From Alicyclobacillus sp. ALC3 (GTDB taxonomy: Bacteria; Bacillota; Bacilli; Alicyclobacillales; Alicyclobacillaceae): DNA of 64,000 nt. Below, piece by piece: positions 46,398 through 55,217 of the stretch (position 1 is the stretch's first letter; the number at the start of each line of letters is the position of its first letter). The stretch spans positions 3,596,001-3,660,000 of the forward strand of contig NZ_CP066784.1 of the NCBI RefSeq assembly GCF_028751195.1. Reading direction: 5' to 3'. The notes under the pieces are model-generated. The model searched no databases. It was not told where the DNA came from and saw only the letters and a list, made by a program, of their open reading frames with translations. A program made the translations under genes and the position numbers.

Positions 46398-46948
46398 CTA
46401 TGTGATCGAAAGGATCACATAGAGGCGCGCCCGCGGCGGGGATGTGATCGAAAGGATCACATAGCCGCGCGCCCGCGGCGGGGATGTGATCGAAAGGATC
46501 ACATAGCAGCGCGCCCGCGGCGGGGATGTGATCGAAAGGATCACATAGGGGCGCGCCCGCGGCGGGGATGTGATCGAAAGGATCACATAGCCGCGCGATC
46601 ACGGCCGGGATGTGATCGAAAGGATCACATAGAGGCGCGATCCCGGCGGGGATGTGATCGAAAGGATCACATAGAGGCGCAATCCCGGCGGGGATGTGAT
46701 CGAAAGGATCACATAGAGGCGCGATCCCGGCGGGGATGTGATCGAAAGGATCACATAGAGGCGCAATCCCGGCGGCGATGTGATCGAAAGGATCACATAG
46801 CCGCGCGATCCCGGCGGGGATGTGATCGAAAGGATCACATAGAGGCGCGCCCGCGGCGGGGATGTGATCGAAAGGATCACATAGCCGCGCAATCCCGGCG
46901 GGGATGTGATCGAAAGGATCACATAGAGGCGCGCCCGCGGCGGCTATG
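46398..46948. repeat. palindrome array C: 13 units at exactly 42 bp
   Basis: TGTGATCGAAAGGATCACA units recur with GATCGAAAGG at 46404 and every 42 bases to 46908. Linkers are 18 GC-rich bases in a few types, (AG/CC/CA/GG)GCGCGCCCGCGGCGGG or with GCGATCCCGGCGGG/GCAATCCCGG. Degenerate flanks exist at 46340-46380 and 46930-46970. It fills most of the 936-base gap from the aldo/keto reductase to the MFS gene. Both strands are open in several frames as 14-residue repeats. Bases 46975-47240 contain no recognisable gene. Confidence 0.97.
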
Positions 46949-47261
46949 TGCCGCGCCCGCGCCCGCGGCGAGATCACGTTGGACAATCCCGCCAATGTGG
47001 CGCAAATGGCCCCGCAACGCCAAAATGCCTCATGCTCCTGCGGAGCACAAATTATGATCAAAATAGCCGCAAACGGCTATTTTCCCATCAATGCCGCCGA
47101 CCAGGTGGCCCCTAGTCCCCCTCGTAGACTACGGCACTGTCGCGTAACAGTCTCGGCGACAGGCAGGCCCTCAATGCCCACTAATCTATCGAATTCCGCG
47201 ACGTTTGCCCGCTGTGTTATGATCATATTTCGAGAAAATAATAGGCGGAGGGTGGAACGAA

Positions 47262-48965
47262 GTGTCTTCATCTCAGAAATCGGAGGCGACGGGTCACGTC
47301 CCTGCGTCGCAGTCCGAACACCAGCCCGACCACCGCCAGCCGAGTCACGACTGCCAGCCGAGTCACGACTGCCAGCCGAGTCACGACTGCCAGCCCGACC
47401 ACCGTCAGCCGAGTCACGACCGCCGGCATGAATCCGAACACCCCGACCACCACCACGCCCCCGAGCATAAATCCGACCGCCGGCCCGACCACCATCAGCA
47501 TGAGTCCGAACACTACACGGTCGGCCGGACGGGTGGGGATAGTCGCTCCGTTAACCCCTGGTTGGTGTTGTCGGTCACCGCACTTGGTGTGCTGCTTGTC
47601 ATGGTCAACGTCGGCTCCATGAACGTGGCGCTGCCAGCGATTGCGCGGCATTTTCATACCGGCGCGGCACTCAGCAACTGGATCTTGCTGTCCTTCATGC
47701 TCGTCAACACGGTTCTGATTCTGGTATTCGGCCAATTCTCCGACTCCTTCGGGAGGCGCAAGCTGTACCTTTTGGGTATGGCCATCTTTACGTTGGCGAG
47801 CTTCGCAGTCGGGTTTTCGCCCAATATCGGAACCTTTCTCATCCTGCGGGTTTTGCAAGCTGCAGGTGGGGCACTCGTGATCACTAACAACACGGCACTT
47901 ATCACCGACGCTTTTTCAGAGAGCAAGCTAGGGACCGGGCTCAGCCTGAATGTCCTCATCAGTTCGGCGGCGCAACTCGTCGGTCCCGTTGTCGGCGGAG
48001 CCCTCGCGTCTAACCTGGGGTGGGAGTGGGTGTTCTGGGCGGGGGTGCCGATTGGTGTAATCGGGGTCGTCTGGGGAATATTTGCTCTACGTGAGTTGCC
48101 TTCCATCGGATCGGGCGCGAAGCTAGACTGGTGGGGCGCCGTCATCACCTTGATTGGCACGAGCGGGTTTATCATCGCATTGTCTGAGGGGACATCGCTC
48201 GGTTGGGGCAGTCCCCTCGTCGTCAGCGGGTTTGTCTCCTTTGTTGTGCTCATCCCTCTCCTCCGGTGGGTGGAGAGGCGCGCACAGACGCCAATGTTCG
48301 ACTTCCGCGTGTTTCGTGACCAGGCGTACTCGATGGCGAACATCGCGACGTTCCTGAACTCTTTCTCGCGGATCTCGGTGGTACTCTTGGTCAGCCTCTA
48401 CCTGCAATCGGTGCTGCACGACAGCGCGTTTCGCGCTGGGCTGGTTGTGCTGCCGGTGACCATCGGGATCTTGCTGGCGTCTCCTGTGACGGGCGCGCTC
48501 AGCAACCGCCTACCGGCGCGGATTCTCTCGACCGCGGGCCTCGCGCTCAGCGCGATCGGACTGATTCTGCTCGTGTTCGGGCTGCGTCCGCACTTGTTGT
48601 TTACGCTCAACGCAATCGGGATGGGGTTGGTCGGGTTCGGATCTGGCGTCTTTCTGACGCCAAACACCCGCTCCATCATGCTCGCAGTGCCCACGGACAG
48701 GCGCGGGTTTGCAAACGGACTGCGCTCGATGCTGCAGAATATGGGCCAGGTGTTTAGCACCGCCATCAGCCTGACGATTGTCACAGCCATGCTCCCACGG
48801 CGGCTGCAGGACGCGGTCTACGTGGGGATGAATGCGCCGTTCAGCGCGCGCGACTTACACCTGCTCACGGTGGGATACCGCTATGCAGTGTTGGCGTTGC
48901 TACTAGCGACGCTGCTCAGCATGGTAGCGTCGTCGCTGCGGGGGCAGCCGCAAGAAGCAGTTTGA
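47262..48965 (+). CDS. DHA2-type MFS drug exporter with a His-rich N-terminal extension
   Basis: 567 residues, GTG start with GGCGGAGGGTGG upstream. Residues 1-85 are hydrophilic and rich in His, with QPSHDC three times and runs such as PDHHHAPEHKSD. From residue about 100 it follows 14-segment exporters: NVALPAIARHFHTGAALSNWILLSFML, FGQFSDSFGRRKLYLLG, VLQAAGGALVITNNTALI and GPVVGGALASNLGWEWVFW. Proton-driven export of drugs or similar compounds is likely. The His/Cys extension could bind metals, but it is encoded by tandem DNA repeats and may be neutral. Confidence 0.92.
   Translation: MSSSQKSEATGHVPASQSEHQPDHRQPSHDCQPSHDCQPSHDCQPDHRQPSHDRRHESEHPDHHHAPEHKSDRRPDHHQHESEHYTVGRTGGDSRSVNPWLVLSVTALGVLLVMVNVGSMNVALPAIARHFHTGAALSNWILLSFMLVNTVLILVFGQFSDSFGRRKLYLLGMAIFTLASFAVGFSPNIGTFLILRVLQAAGGALVITNNTALITDAFSESKLGTGLSLNVLISSAAQLVGPVVGGALASNLGWEWVFWAGVPIGVIGVVWGIFALRELPSIGSGAKLDWWGAVITLIGTSGFIIALSEGTSLGWGSPLVVSGFVSFVVLIPLLRWVERRAQTPMFDFRVFRDQAYSMANIATFLNSFSRISVVLLVSLYLQSVLHDSAFRAGLVVLPVTIGILLASPVTGALSNRLPARILSTAGLALSAIGLILLVFGLRPHLLFTLNAIGMGLVGFGSGVFLTPNTRSIMLAVPTDRRGFANGLRSMLQNMGQVFSTAISLTIVTAMLPRRLQDAVYVGMNAPFSARDLHLLTVGYRYAVLALLLATLLSMVASSLRGQPQEAV
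47337..47390 (+). repeat. 18-bp tandem repeat inside the MFS gene, CAGCCGAGTCACGACTGC
   Basis: Three exact in-frame units plus partial flanking units, coding for QPSHDC repeats. Confidence 0.95.
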
Positions 48966-49053
48966 TCCACAACGCGGCTTGACACACTTGTCCTGTGCTC
49001 GTTGACACGCCGCACACCATTCGAGATGATGGCGTCGAGAGGTGATAGTAAAG

Positions 49054-49488
49054 ATGACAGAACTGTTTGGACCGAAAGGGCTTATGGAGGTCGTGGAATC
49101 TGGTCGAATTCCGCCGAACTGCGATGTGACCCTGCAAATGAAGCCGACTTTCGCGGCTGACGGTGTAGCCCGGGGTGAGTGGACGATCGACGAGAAATTC
49201 GTCAACGGCATCGGCGTCTGCATGGGCGGCTACCTGGCGGCCGCTACGGACACGATGATGGCGTACGCCATCGCAAGCCAACTCGGGGAGGGACAGACGT
49301 TTTCCACGATCGATTTACATACGACGTTCCACCGACCAGCGTTTGTCGGCGTGGCTGAAGTCGAAGCTCGAGTCGAGCGACTTGGGCGGCAGGTGGCTTA
49401 CCTGACGGCGGACGTGACGCAAAACGGGAAGAAGGCTGTCAGCGCTGTGTCTTCTGTGATGATTTTTTCCAACCCGGAGGAGCGATGA
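49054..49488 (+). CDS. PaaI-like hotdog thioesterase
   Basis: 144 residues, ATG at 49054 with AGAGGTG upstream (GTG at 49042 is possible). Hotdog features are [28 protein letters not shown] and [15 protein letters not shown]. The HGG motif of classical members reads CMGG, so the catalytic detail may differ. It overlaps kynA by 4 bases and may act on an acyl-CoA linked to tryptophan breakdown, though this is only context. Confidence 0.75.
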   Translation: MTELFGPKGLMEVVESGRIPPNCDVTLQMKPTFAADGVARGEWTIDEKFVNGIGVCMGGYLAAATDTMMAYAIASQLGEGQTFSTIDLHTTFHRPAFVGVAEVEARVERLGRQVAYLTADVTQNGKKAVSAVSSVMIFSNPEER

Positions 49489-50342
49489 GGATGTCAGATG
49501 AAGGTCGCGAGGCGTTGGAGTACACTGTGGAGTCGACTGTGCATACGGACTTTCGCGAGGAGTTGTCGTACACCTCGTACCTGCAGTTGGACCGAATTTT
49601 GGACAGCCAGACGCGTCAGTCCGGCCACCACGACGAGATGCTCTTCATCATCATTCATCAGGCGAGCGAGTTGTGGATGAAGCTCATCCTGCACGAGTTA
49701 GCCGCCGCTGCGGCTGCCATCCGTGCTGACAACCTCGAACCGGCCTTCAAAATGCTTGCGCGGGTCGCGCGTGTTCAAGAGCAACTGATTCAGTCGTGGG
49801 GTGTGCTGTCGACTCTGACGCCAGCCGAGTACATGGAGTTTCGTGACTTGCTCGGGCACGCGTCAGGCTTTCAGTCGTATCAAAACCGCCTGATTGAGTT
49901 TGCGCTCGGCTACAAGCGCGCCTCGGTGCTGCCCGTGTACGCTCACGACCGGGATCTGCATAATCGGATGCAACAAGCACTGACACAGCCGTCAATCTAC
50001 GACGTGGCGATTGCGGTCCTCGCAAAGCGGGGCTTTGCCATTGATGCAAATTGCCTCGAACGTGACTGGTCACAGCCGCATCAAGCGAATGCGAGTGTGC
50101 AGGCCGCGTGGCTAGAGGTGTATCGCAACGTGGGCCAGTACTGGGACTTGTATGAGCTGGCGGAAAAGTTGGTGGACATCGAAGACCGTCAGTAACAGTG
50201 GCGGTTCAACCACATGAAGACGGTGGAGCGCATCATCGGGTACCGCATGGGGACGGGTGGGTCGTCTGGTGTCGGCTATCTGAAACAGGTGCTCGACCAC
50301 CGCTTTTTCCCGGAACTGTGGCAGTTGCGAACTGAGCTGTAG
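49485..50342 (+). pseudogene. kynA: tryptophan 2,3-dioxygenase with an in-frame TAA
   Basis: Haem enzyme opening the indole ring of tryptophan. The reading frame is typical from [19 protein letters not shown] through [24 protein letters not shown] and AYKRAS-like helices to LVDIEDRQ. Codon 237 is then TAA (50193-50195). The same frame continues with [29 protein letters not shown] and [12 protein letters not shown] to TAG at 50340, giving the normal family end and length (about 285). The lost part holds the substrate-binding GTGGSSG loop, so a truncated product should be inactive. Nonsense mutation, sequencing error or readthrough are all possible. Confidence 0.88.
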
Positions 50343-50356
50343 GGGAGTATCGATAG

Positions 50357-51556
50357 GTGAAGAGGAACGTCTTTCTGTTGGTCACCGCTTTGTTTATTGC
50401 CTCACTAAATCTGCGACCTGCAATTAACTCGGTCGCTCCACTGCTCGGGACGATGAGCGCAGACTTAGGCATGACCGCAGCGACTGCAAGTTTGCTCACG
50501 TCCATCCCGGTGCTGTGTATGGGGGTCTTTTCACCGCTTGCAGCGAAGGCAAGCGGTAAGTGGGGTATGGAACGTGTGGTTGGTATCTCGCTGCTCGTGA
50601 TTGGCGTCGGCACGGTGTTGCGCCTGTTTACTCACTCGGTGGATGTTTTACTGTTGACTGCTCTTGTCGCCGGTGCTGGCATCGCGTTTATCGGCCCGCT
50701 GCTGCCAGGCTTTATCAAGCTACACTTCCCCAACCACGTGCCCCCGCTGATCGCCGTCTACACGGTTGCCCTGACCCTCGGCGCTGCAGTGAGCACTTGG
50801 CTGTCCATCCCTTTGCAGCATGGCTTTCATTCGTGGCAAGGTTCACTCGCATTTTGGGCGGTGATTGCGTTTGTGGCGGCCGCCGTGTGGTGGCTGTTCG
50901 TTCAGGTTCTGATGAAGAATCCCGCTTCCGCACACCCAGCAGGGGTGAGCGTGAAGTTGCCTTGGGGGAGTGGTCGGGCCTGGCTGATCACGCTGTCCTT
51001 CGGTCTGATGGGCTTTTTGTTCTACTCGCTGACAGCGTGGCTGCCGCAAATCATTGAAGGAATGGGCTACTCCAAGTCCTATTCGGCAAATGCTCTGACG
51101 CTCTTTGTTGCGATTCAGATTCCGGTCAGTTTGGTGCTGCCACTTGTACTGAGGAGATACCCTTCGCGCCGATTGTGGCTGGTGGTTGAGTCGCTGTTGG
51201 AGTTGGCCGGGTTGCTGTTACTGGTGTCCCACGTCGACCCGTACCTAGCGTGCGCAACGATTGGCATCGGAGCAGGCGGACTGTTTCCCTTGAACCTTCT
51301 GCTGCCGATCGACGTGACCAATCACCACCACGAGGCTGCGGCATGGTCCGCCAAAGCACAGTCAGTCGGCTATGTGATGAGCGCCTTAGGCCCCGTCGTC
51401 TTGGGCTGGATTTACGACGGCACCCACAGTTTTGCCTCGGCTATGTTCGCCATGATCGCGATCATCGTCGTTATGGTAGTGGTCCAAATCGCAGCGACGG
51501 CGAAGCGTGCGGTGCCCTCGCGCGAGCACGAGCATCCTGTTTCGACGCCAAGCTAA
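50357..51556 (+). CDS. CynX/NimT-type MFS transporter
   Basis: 399 residues, GTG start with GGGGAG upstream. About 12 membrane segments. The opening FLLVTALFIASLNLRPAINSVAPLLGTM and TASLLTSIPVLCMGVFSPLA are typical of CynX/NimT/YycB transporters. Probably exports or imports a small organic anion. It lies within the kyn region, after kynA. A paralogue on the minus strand (55218-56456) flanks the other side of kynUB. Followed by array D. Confidence 0.9.
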   Translation: MKRNVFLLVTALFIASLNLRPAINSVAPLLGTMSADLGMTAATASLLTSIPVLCMGVFSPLAAKASGKWGMERVVGISLLVIGVGTVLRLFTHSVDVLLLTALVAGAGIAFIGPLLPGFIKLHFPNHVPPLIAVYTVALTLGAAVSTWLSIPLQHGFHSWQGSLAFWAVIAFVAAAVWWLFVQVLMKNPASAHPAGVSVKLPWGSGRAWLITLSFGLMGFLFYSLTAWLPQIIEGMGYSKSYSANALTLFVAIQIPVSLVLPLVLRRYPSRRLWLVVESLLELAGLLLLVSHVDPYLACATIGIGAGGLFPLNLLLPIDVTNHHHEAAAWSAKAQSVGYVMSALGPVVLGWIYDGTHSFASAMFAMIAIIVVMVVVQIAATAKRAVPSREHEHPVSTPS

Positions 51557-51599
51557 GCGCCACTTGTGTTTCCCGGGGCGGCGTGCGGTGGCGCTGGCG

Positions 51600-52052
51600 C
51601 GGTGCGGGCCTGTCAGGCACATAGCCGGCAGGATCGCGCTGCTAAGTGATCCTTTCAGGCACATAGCCGGCCGGTTCGCGCTGCTCAGTGATCCTTTTTG
51701 ACACATAGGCGGCGGCATCGCGCAGCTAAGTGATCCTTTTTGGAACATAGCCGCCGCTGTCGCGAGGCTATGTGATCCTTTTTGACACTTAGCGGCCGGG
51801 ATCGCGCTGCTAAGTGATCCTTTCAGGCACATAGCCGCCGCTGTCGCGAGGCTATGTGATCCTTTCAGGCACATAGCCGGCCGGTTCGCGCATCTATGTG
51901 ATCCTTTTTGGCACATAGCGGCCACGGACGCGCGGCTATGTGATCCTTTCAGGCACATAGCCGCCGGGGACGCGCGGCTAAGTGATCCTTTTTGACACAT
52001 AGCGGCCACGGGCGCGCATCTATGTGATCCTTTCGATCACATCGCCGCACGC
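51600..52052. repeat. palindrome array D: 10 units at exactly 42 bp
   Basis: GATCCT recurs at 51648 and every 42 bases to 52026. Each unit is (C)TATGTGATCCTTT(C/T)..GGCACATAG or the variant with AAGTGATCC/CACTTAG; arms are CTATGTG/CACATAG with substitutions. The last unit, TGTGATCCTTTCGATCACA, is the exact reverse complement of the core in arrays B and C. It occupies most of the 587-base gap from the MFS gene to sdpR. No gene is seen there; the 207-residue minus ORF is pure repeat. Confidence 0.96.
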
Positions 52053-52084
52053 CCCCGGGAGTTCTCGCCTGGGCACACGTCATT

Positions 52085-52119
52085 GTTTCATATTTAGCTA
52101 TTTAGCTATATGATGAAAC
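52085..52119. promoter_or_regulatory. palindromic operator upstream of sdpR
   Basis: A 35-bp imperfect palindrome with outer arms GTTTCAT and ATGAAAC and inner TTAGCTA / TAGCTAT parts, just before the sdpR start. Typical of ArsR-type autorepression. Binding by SdpR is inferred. Confidence 0.6.
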
Positions 52120-52143
52120 CAAAGTGAAATATGCGGAGGGCAG

Positions 52144-52476
52144 GTGACCGGAGTGAACGAGAGCGTCTTCAAGGCGATGTCGGATGGCACGCGGCGCAAA
52201 GTGCTCGAGTTGTTGAAGAACGGGCCGATGACAGCGGGGGACATCGCCAGTCGCTTTCCGCACGCACAGCCCACCATTAGTCGGCACCTAAGCGTTCTCA
52301 AAAACGCGAACTTGGTAGTCGATGAGCGGGACGGAACGTTTATCATGTACCGCCTCAACACCACAGTCCTGCAGGAGTGGTTGGCATGGGTCATGGAGCA
52401 TTTCGGAGGGGGAGACGGTCATGAAGATGAGGATGAGGATGAAAATGAACTCGAAAGCGACCGTGAAGACGGCTAA
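52144..52476 (+). CDS. sdpR: ArsR-family repressor, SdpR-like
   Basis: 110 residues, GTG start; the second GTG at 52153 fits the GGAGGG spacing better. ArsR winged helix: VFKAMSDGTRRKVLELLKNGPMTAGDIASRF and QPTISRHLSVLKNANLVV. No metal-binding CxC motif is seen, which fits the SdpR branch. The tail is very acidic ([11 protein letters not shown]). It overlaps sdpI by 56 bases. In Bacillus, SdpR is held at the membrane by SdpI when toxin SdpC is present. Confidence 0.85.
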   Translation: MTGVNESVFKAMSDGTRRKVLELLKNGPMTAGDIASRFPHAQPTISRHLSVLKNANLVVDERDGTFIMYRLNTTVLQEWLAWVMEHFGGGDGHEDEDEDENELESDREDG

Positions 52477-53209
52477 GGAATCGCCCGCGAAGCCTGACAC
52501 GAAAACGACCGCGAAGCCGGACACGGAAGCGCCCGTAACGCCGGACACGAGCACGGCCGTGAAGAAGGGTAACGCCATTCCGTGGTGGGGTTGGCTGGCG
52601 TGGGGTCTCATGGTGGCGTGTGGCGTCGTCGCGTTTTTCTTTCTGCCAGTCCATGTACCGAAGGTTCGTCTGAACGGGCACCATGCCGGGTTCTCGACGC
52701 CGCGGGACTTCGTGGTGGCGTACGAGCCAGCGCTTATCCTCGCCATCATGCTGCTTTGGCAAGTGTTTTGGCGCATTGACCCGAAGCGGCGCAACTACGA
52801 TCGCTTTTGGGGGACCTACCGCTTTATTGGAGGTGCGGTTGTCGTCTTCATCGGGCTCGTCTACTTGTGGGTGCTCGGGCGCGCGCTCGGGATTCTCGCA
52901 TCCCAGACCATGCGCTTCGCGCCGACCTTTGTCGGACTGATGTTTCTGGCCATCACGAATGTCCTGCCCCGTCTCCAACCCAACTGGTGGGTCGGCGTCC
53001 GCACACCGTGGACACTGTCGAGCGATGCGGTATGGGTGCGGACACATCGGTTCGGAGGGTACCTTGGCATCCCGACCGCGATCGTCATCATCGCCCTGTC
53101 CTGGGTTCTTCCGCCGTCGCCGTTGCTGGTCCTGGCCGTCGCGGGACCGGTTGTGTTGTGGGCCAGCGTTACGGTTGTGGCATCCTACTTCTACGCGCAG
53201 TCGCCCTAA
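52421..53209 (+). CDS. sdpI: SdpI-family membrane protein (immunity/sensor)
   Basis: 262 residues, ATG after GGAGGGGGAG. The N-terminus is a Lys/Thr/Pro repeat of about 50 residues (KPDT units). Then about six membrane segments with DUF1648/SdpI features: [34 protein letters not shown] and THRFGGYL. In B. subtilis it protects against SdpC and sequesters SdpR. No sdpC-like toxin gene is seen in the window, so this may be an orphan immunity/sensor unit. Confidence 0.88.
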   Translation: MKMRMRMKMNSKATVKTAKESPAKPDTKTTAKPDTEAPVTPDTSTAVKKGNAIPWWGWLAWGLMVACGVVAFFFLPVHVPKVRLNGHHAGFSTPRDFVVAYEPALILAIMLLWQVFWRIDPKRRNYDRFWGTYRFIGGAVVVFIGLVYLWVLGRALGILASQTMRFAPTFVGLMFLAITNVLPRLQPNWWVGVRTPWTLSSDAVWVRTHRFGGYLGIPTAIVIIALSWVLPPSPLLVLAVAGPVVLWASVTVVASYFYAQSP

Positions 53210-53267
53210 TGGCGAACCGTGCGGTACGATAGACGCACACAAACTCAAACCAGTCCGGAGGTGCCTC

Positions 53268-54545
53268 ATGCAGCAGCAGTACACACTTCGTCACGCGAGG
53301 GAACTCGATGCCGCAGACCCGCTCAAGTCGTTTCGCGAGGAGTTCTACTTGCAGGAAGGCGTCGTCTACCTCGATGGCAATTCGCTTGGCCTGTTGTCGA
53401 AGCGCGCAGAGCAGACGACGCTGGCGCTGCTTGAGAGCTGGAAGCGATACGGGATCGACGGCTGGAGCCAGGGCGAGTACCCGTGGTTTGACCTGTCCGA
53501 GCGCCTTGGTGCAAAGATGGCGGCACTTGTTGGAGCTCGGCCGGATGAGGTGGTGGTGACAGGGTCGACTACGGTGAATCTGCACCAACTCGTTTCGACA
53601 TTCTATCAGCCGACGCCTGGACGGGCCAAAATTGTCGCCGATGAGCTCGACTTTCCAACCGACATCTACGCCCTGCAAAGTCAGTTGCGGCTGCACGGTT
53701 ACGACGCGGATGAGGACCTCGTCCGCGTCCACAGCGGTGACGGCCGGACGCTTGATGAAGACGACCTGATTGCTGCCATGACGGAGGATGTGGCGCTTGT
53801 TCTGTTGCCATCGGTGCTGTACCGCAGCGGCCAGTGGCTCGACTTGCCGCGGTTGACGAAGGCCGCGCACGAGCGCGGCATCCCGATTGGGTTTGACCTT
53901 TGTCACTCGGTCGGCGCACTGCCGCACGAGCTGTCGGCTTGGGACGTCGATTTCGCGTTTTGGTGCGACTACAAGTACCTCAATGGCGGACCGGGAGCGG
54001 TCGCTGGGCTCTACGTCAATCGCCGCCACTTTGACCTCGTGCCGGGCCTCGCAGGCTGGTTCGGTTCGGACAAGGCCGTGCAGTTTGACATGGAACACAC
54101 CTTGCGCAAGGCGGCGCATGTCGGCGCCTATCAACTGGGCACGCCGCACGTCCTCAGTGCCGCCCCCATCATCGGGTCGCTCGAGATGTTTGAAGCGGCC
54201 GGGATCGAACAGGTTAGGGAGAAGTCGCTCAAGCTCACACGGTTCCTGATGGAGTTGATTGAGCAGGAGATCCCGAACGCCGACTTCACCATCGCCAACC
54301 CGCAGCACGACGGCGCGCGCGGCGGCCATGTAGCGCTCGTGCACACCGACGCAGCCCGCATCTGCAAGGCCCTGAAGGCGGTTGGAGTGGTGCCGGACTT
54401 CCGGTCGCCGGACATTGTTCGACTTGCACCGATTGCCCTCTACACCAGTTTCACCGACGTGTTCGAGGCTGTCCAGAGGCTGAAGCGCGTGATGGCGGAG
54501 AAGATGTACGAGCAGTTTGCGAATGAACGGGACGTGATCGCTTGA
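53268..54545 (+). CDS. kynU: kynureninase
   Basis: 425 residues, ATG at 53268 after GGAGGTG; a longer frame overlaps sdpI and is rejected. PLP enzyme that cleaves kynurenine to anthranilate and alanine. Seen: [77 protein letters not shown] (PLP Lys in YKYLN) and [15 protein letters not shown]. It overlaps kynB by 4 bases. Confidence 0.96.
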   Translation: MQQQYTLRHARELDAADPLKSFREEFYLQEGVVYLDGNSLGLLSKRAEQTTLALLESWKRYGIDGWSQGEYPWFDLSERLGAKMAALVGARPDEVVVTGSTTVNLHQLVSTFYQPTPGRAKIVADELDFPTDIYALQSQLRLHGYDADEDLVRVHSGDGRTLDEDDLIAAMTEDVALVLLPSVLYRSGQWLDLPRLTKAAHERGIPIGFDLCHSVGALPHELSAWDVDFAFWCDYKYLNGGPGAVAGLYVNRRHFDLVPGLAGWFGSDKAVQFDMEHTLRKAAHVGAYQLGTPHVLSAAPIIGSLEMFEAAGIEQVREKSLKLTRFLMELIEQEIPNADFTIANPQHDGARGGHVALVHTDAARICKALKAVGVVPDFRSPDIVRLAPIALYTSFTDVFEAVQRLKRVMAEKMYEQFANERDVIA

Positions 54546-55174
54546 GTAAGGAGTGGATTGACGTCTCACAGCGCCTGACGAGGGGTGTTGCCACGTGGCC
54601 TGGAGACACGCCGTTTTCCTATGAACTTGCCTGGACGAAGGCCGACAGTGGGTCCGTCAACGTCGGGCGCGTCACGATGAGCATTCATACCGGGACGCAT
54701 GTCGATGCCCCGTTTCACTTCGACGACGCTGGGCTTCGTGCAGCTGACCTTGACCTTACCGCCTTCATCGGGCCGGCGCGCGTGGTGCACCTTCCGCTCG
54801 GCGAAGACGGTGTACTTGGACCGGACGCGCTCTCGGCGTTCGACCTCACAGGGGTAACGCGGTTGTTGGTGCGCACCGACGCCTGGCGGGACAGAGCCAA
54901 GTTCCCGGAGCACATCCCACCGCTACATCCCGCTCTTGGGCCGTTTCTCGCTGCGCTTGGCGTCCGTTTGTTTGGCGTCGACTTACCGTCCGTCGATGTC
55001 CTCGACAGCAAGCCGCTGCCGACGCATCACGCGCTGACGGAGGAGGGCATCGCGATTGTCGAAGGACTGGTGCTTGACGACGTTGCGCCCGGTGACTACG
55101 AGTTCATCGCGCTGCCACTTGCGCTTGCCGATGCCGACGGCAGCCCGGTGCGCGCCGTGTTGCGGCCACTGTAG
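54542..55174 (+). CDS. kynB: kynurenine formamidase
   Basis: 210 residues, TTG start overlapping the kynU stop. Metal-dependent cyclase-like hydrolase that deformylates N-formylkynurenine. Features are [19 protein letters not shown], the metal motif [12 protein letters not shown] and [21 protein letters not shown] (catalytic His/Glu region). With kynA and kynU it would complete tryptophan to anthranilate, if kynA is functional. Confidence 0.95.
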   Translation: MSKEWIDVSQRLTRGVATWPGDTPFSYELAWTKADSGSVNVGRVTMSIHTGTHVDAPFHFDDAGLRAADLDLTAFIGPARVVHLPLGEDGVLGPDALSAFDLTGVTRLLVRTDAWRDRAKFPEHIPPLHPALGPFLAALGVRLFGVDLPSVDVLDSKPLPTHHALTEEGIAIVEGLVLDDVAPGDYEFIALPLALADADGSPVRAVLRPL

Positions 55175-55217
55175 AGCCATCGCGAGTGTCATGCAGGAGC
55201 GACTGTCATCGAGACAC

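Noticed and set aside
46398-46948. CRP/FNR-type sites (TGTGA...TCACA)
   Set aside because: The spacing between half sites is 9 bases rather than 6, and 13 tandem copies lie beyond a gene end rather than at a promoter.
46342-47061. Repeat ORFs of 239 and 228 residues in array C
   Set aside because: Open on both strands only because the period is divisible by three.
51386-52009. 207-residue minus-strand ORF across array D
   Set aside because: Repeat translation overlapping the end of the MFS gene; no ribosome site or family resemblance.
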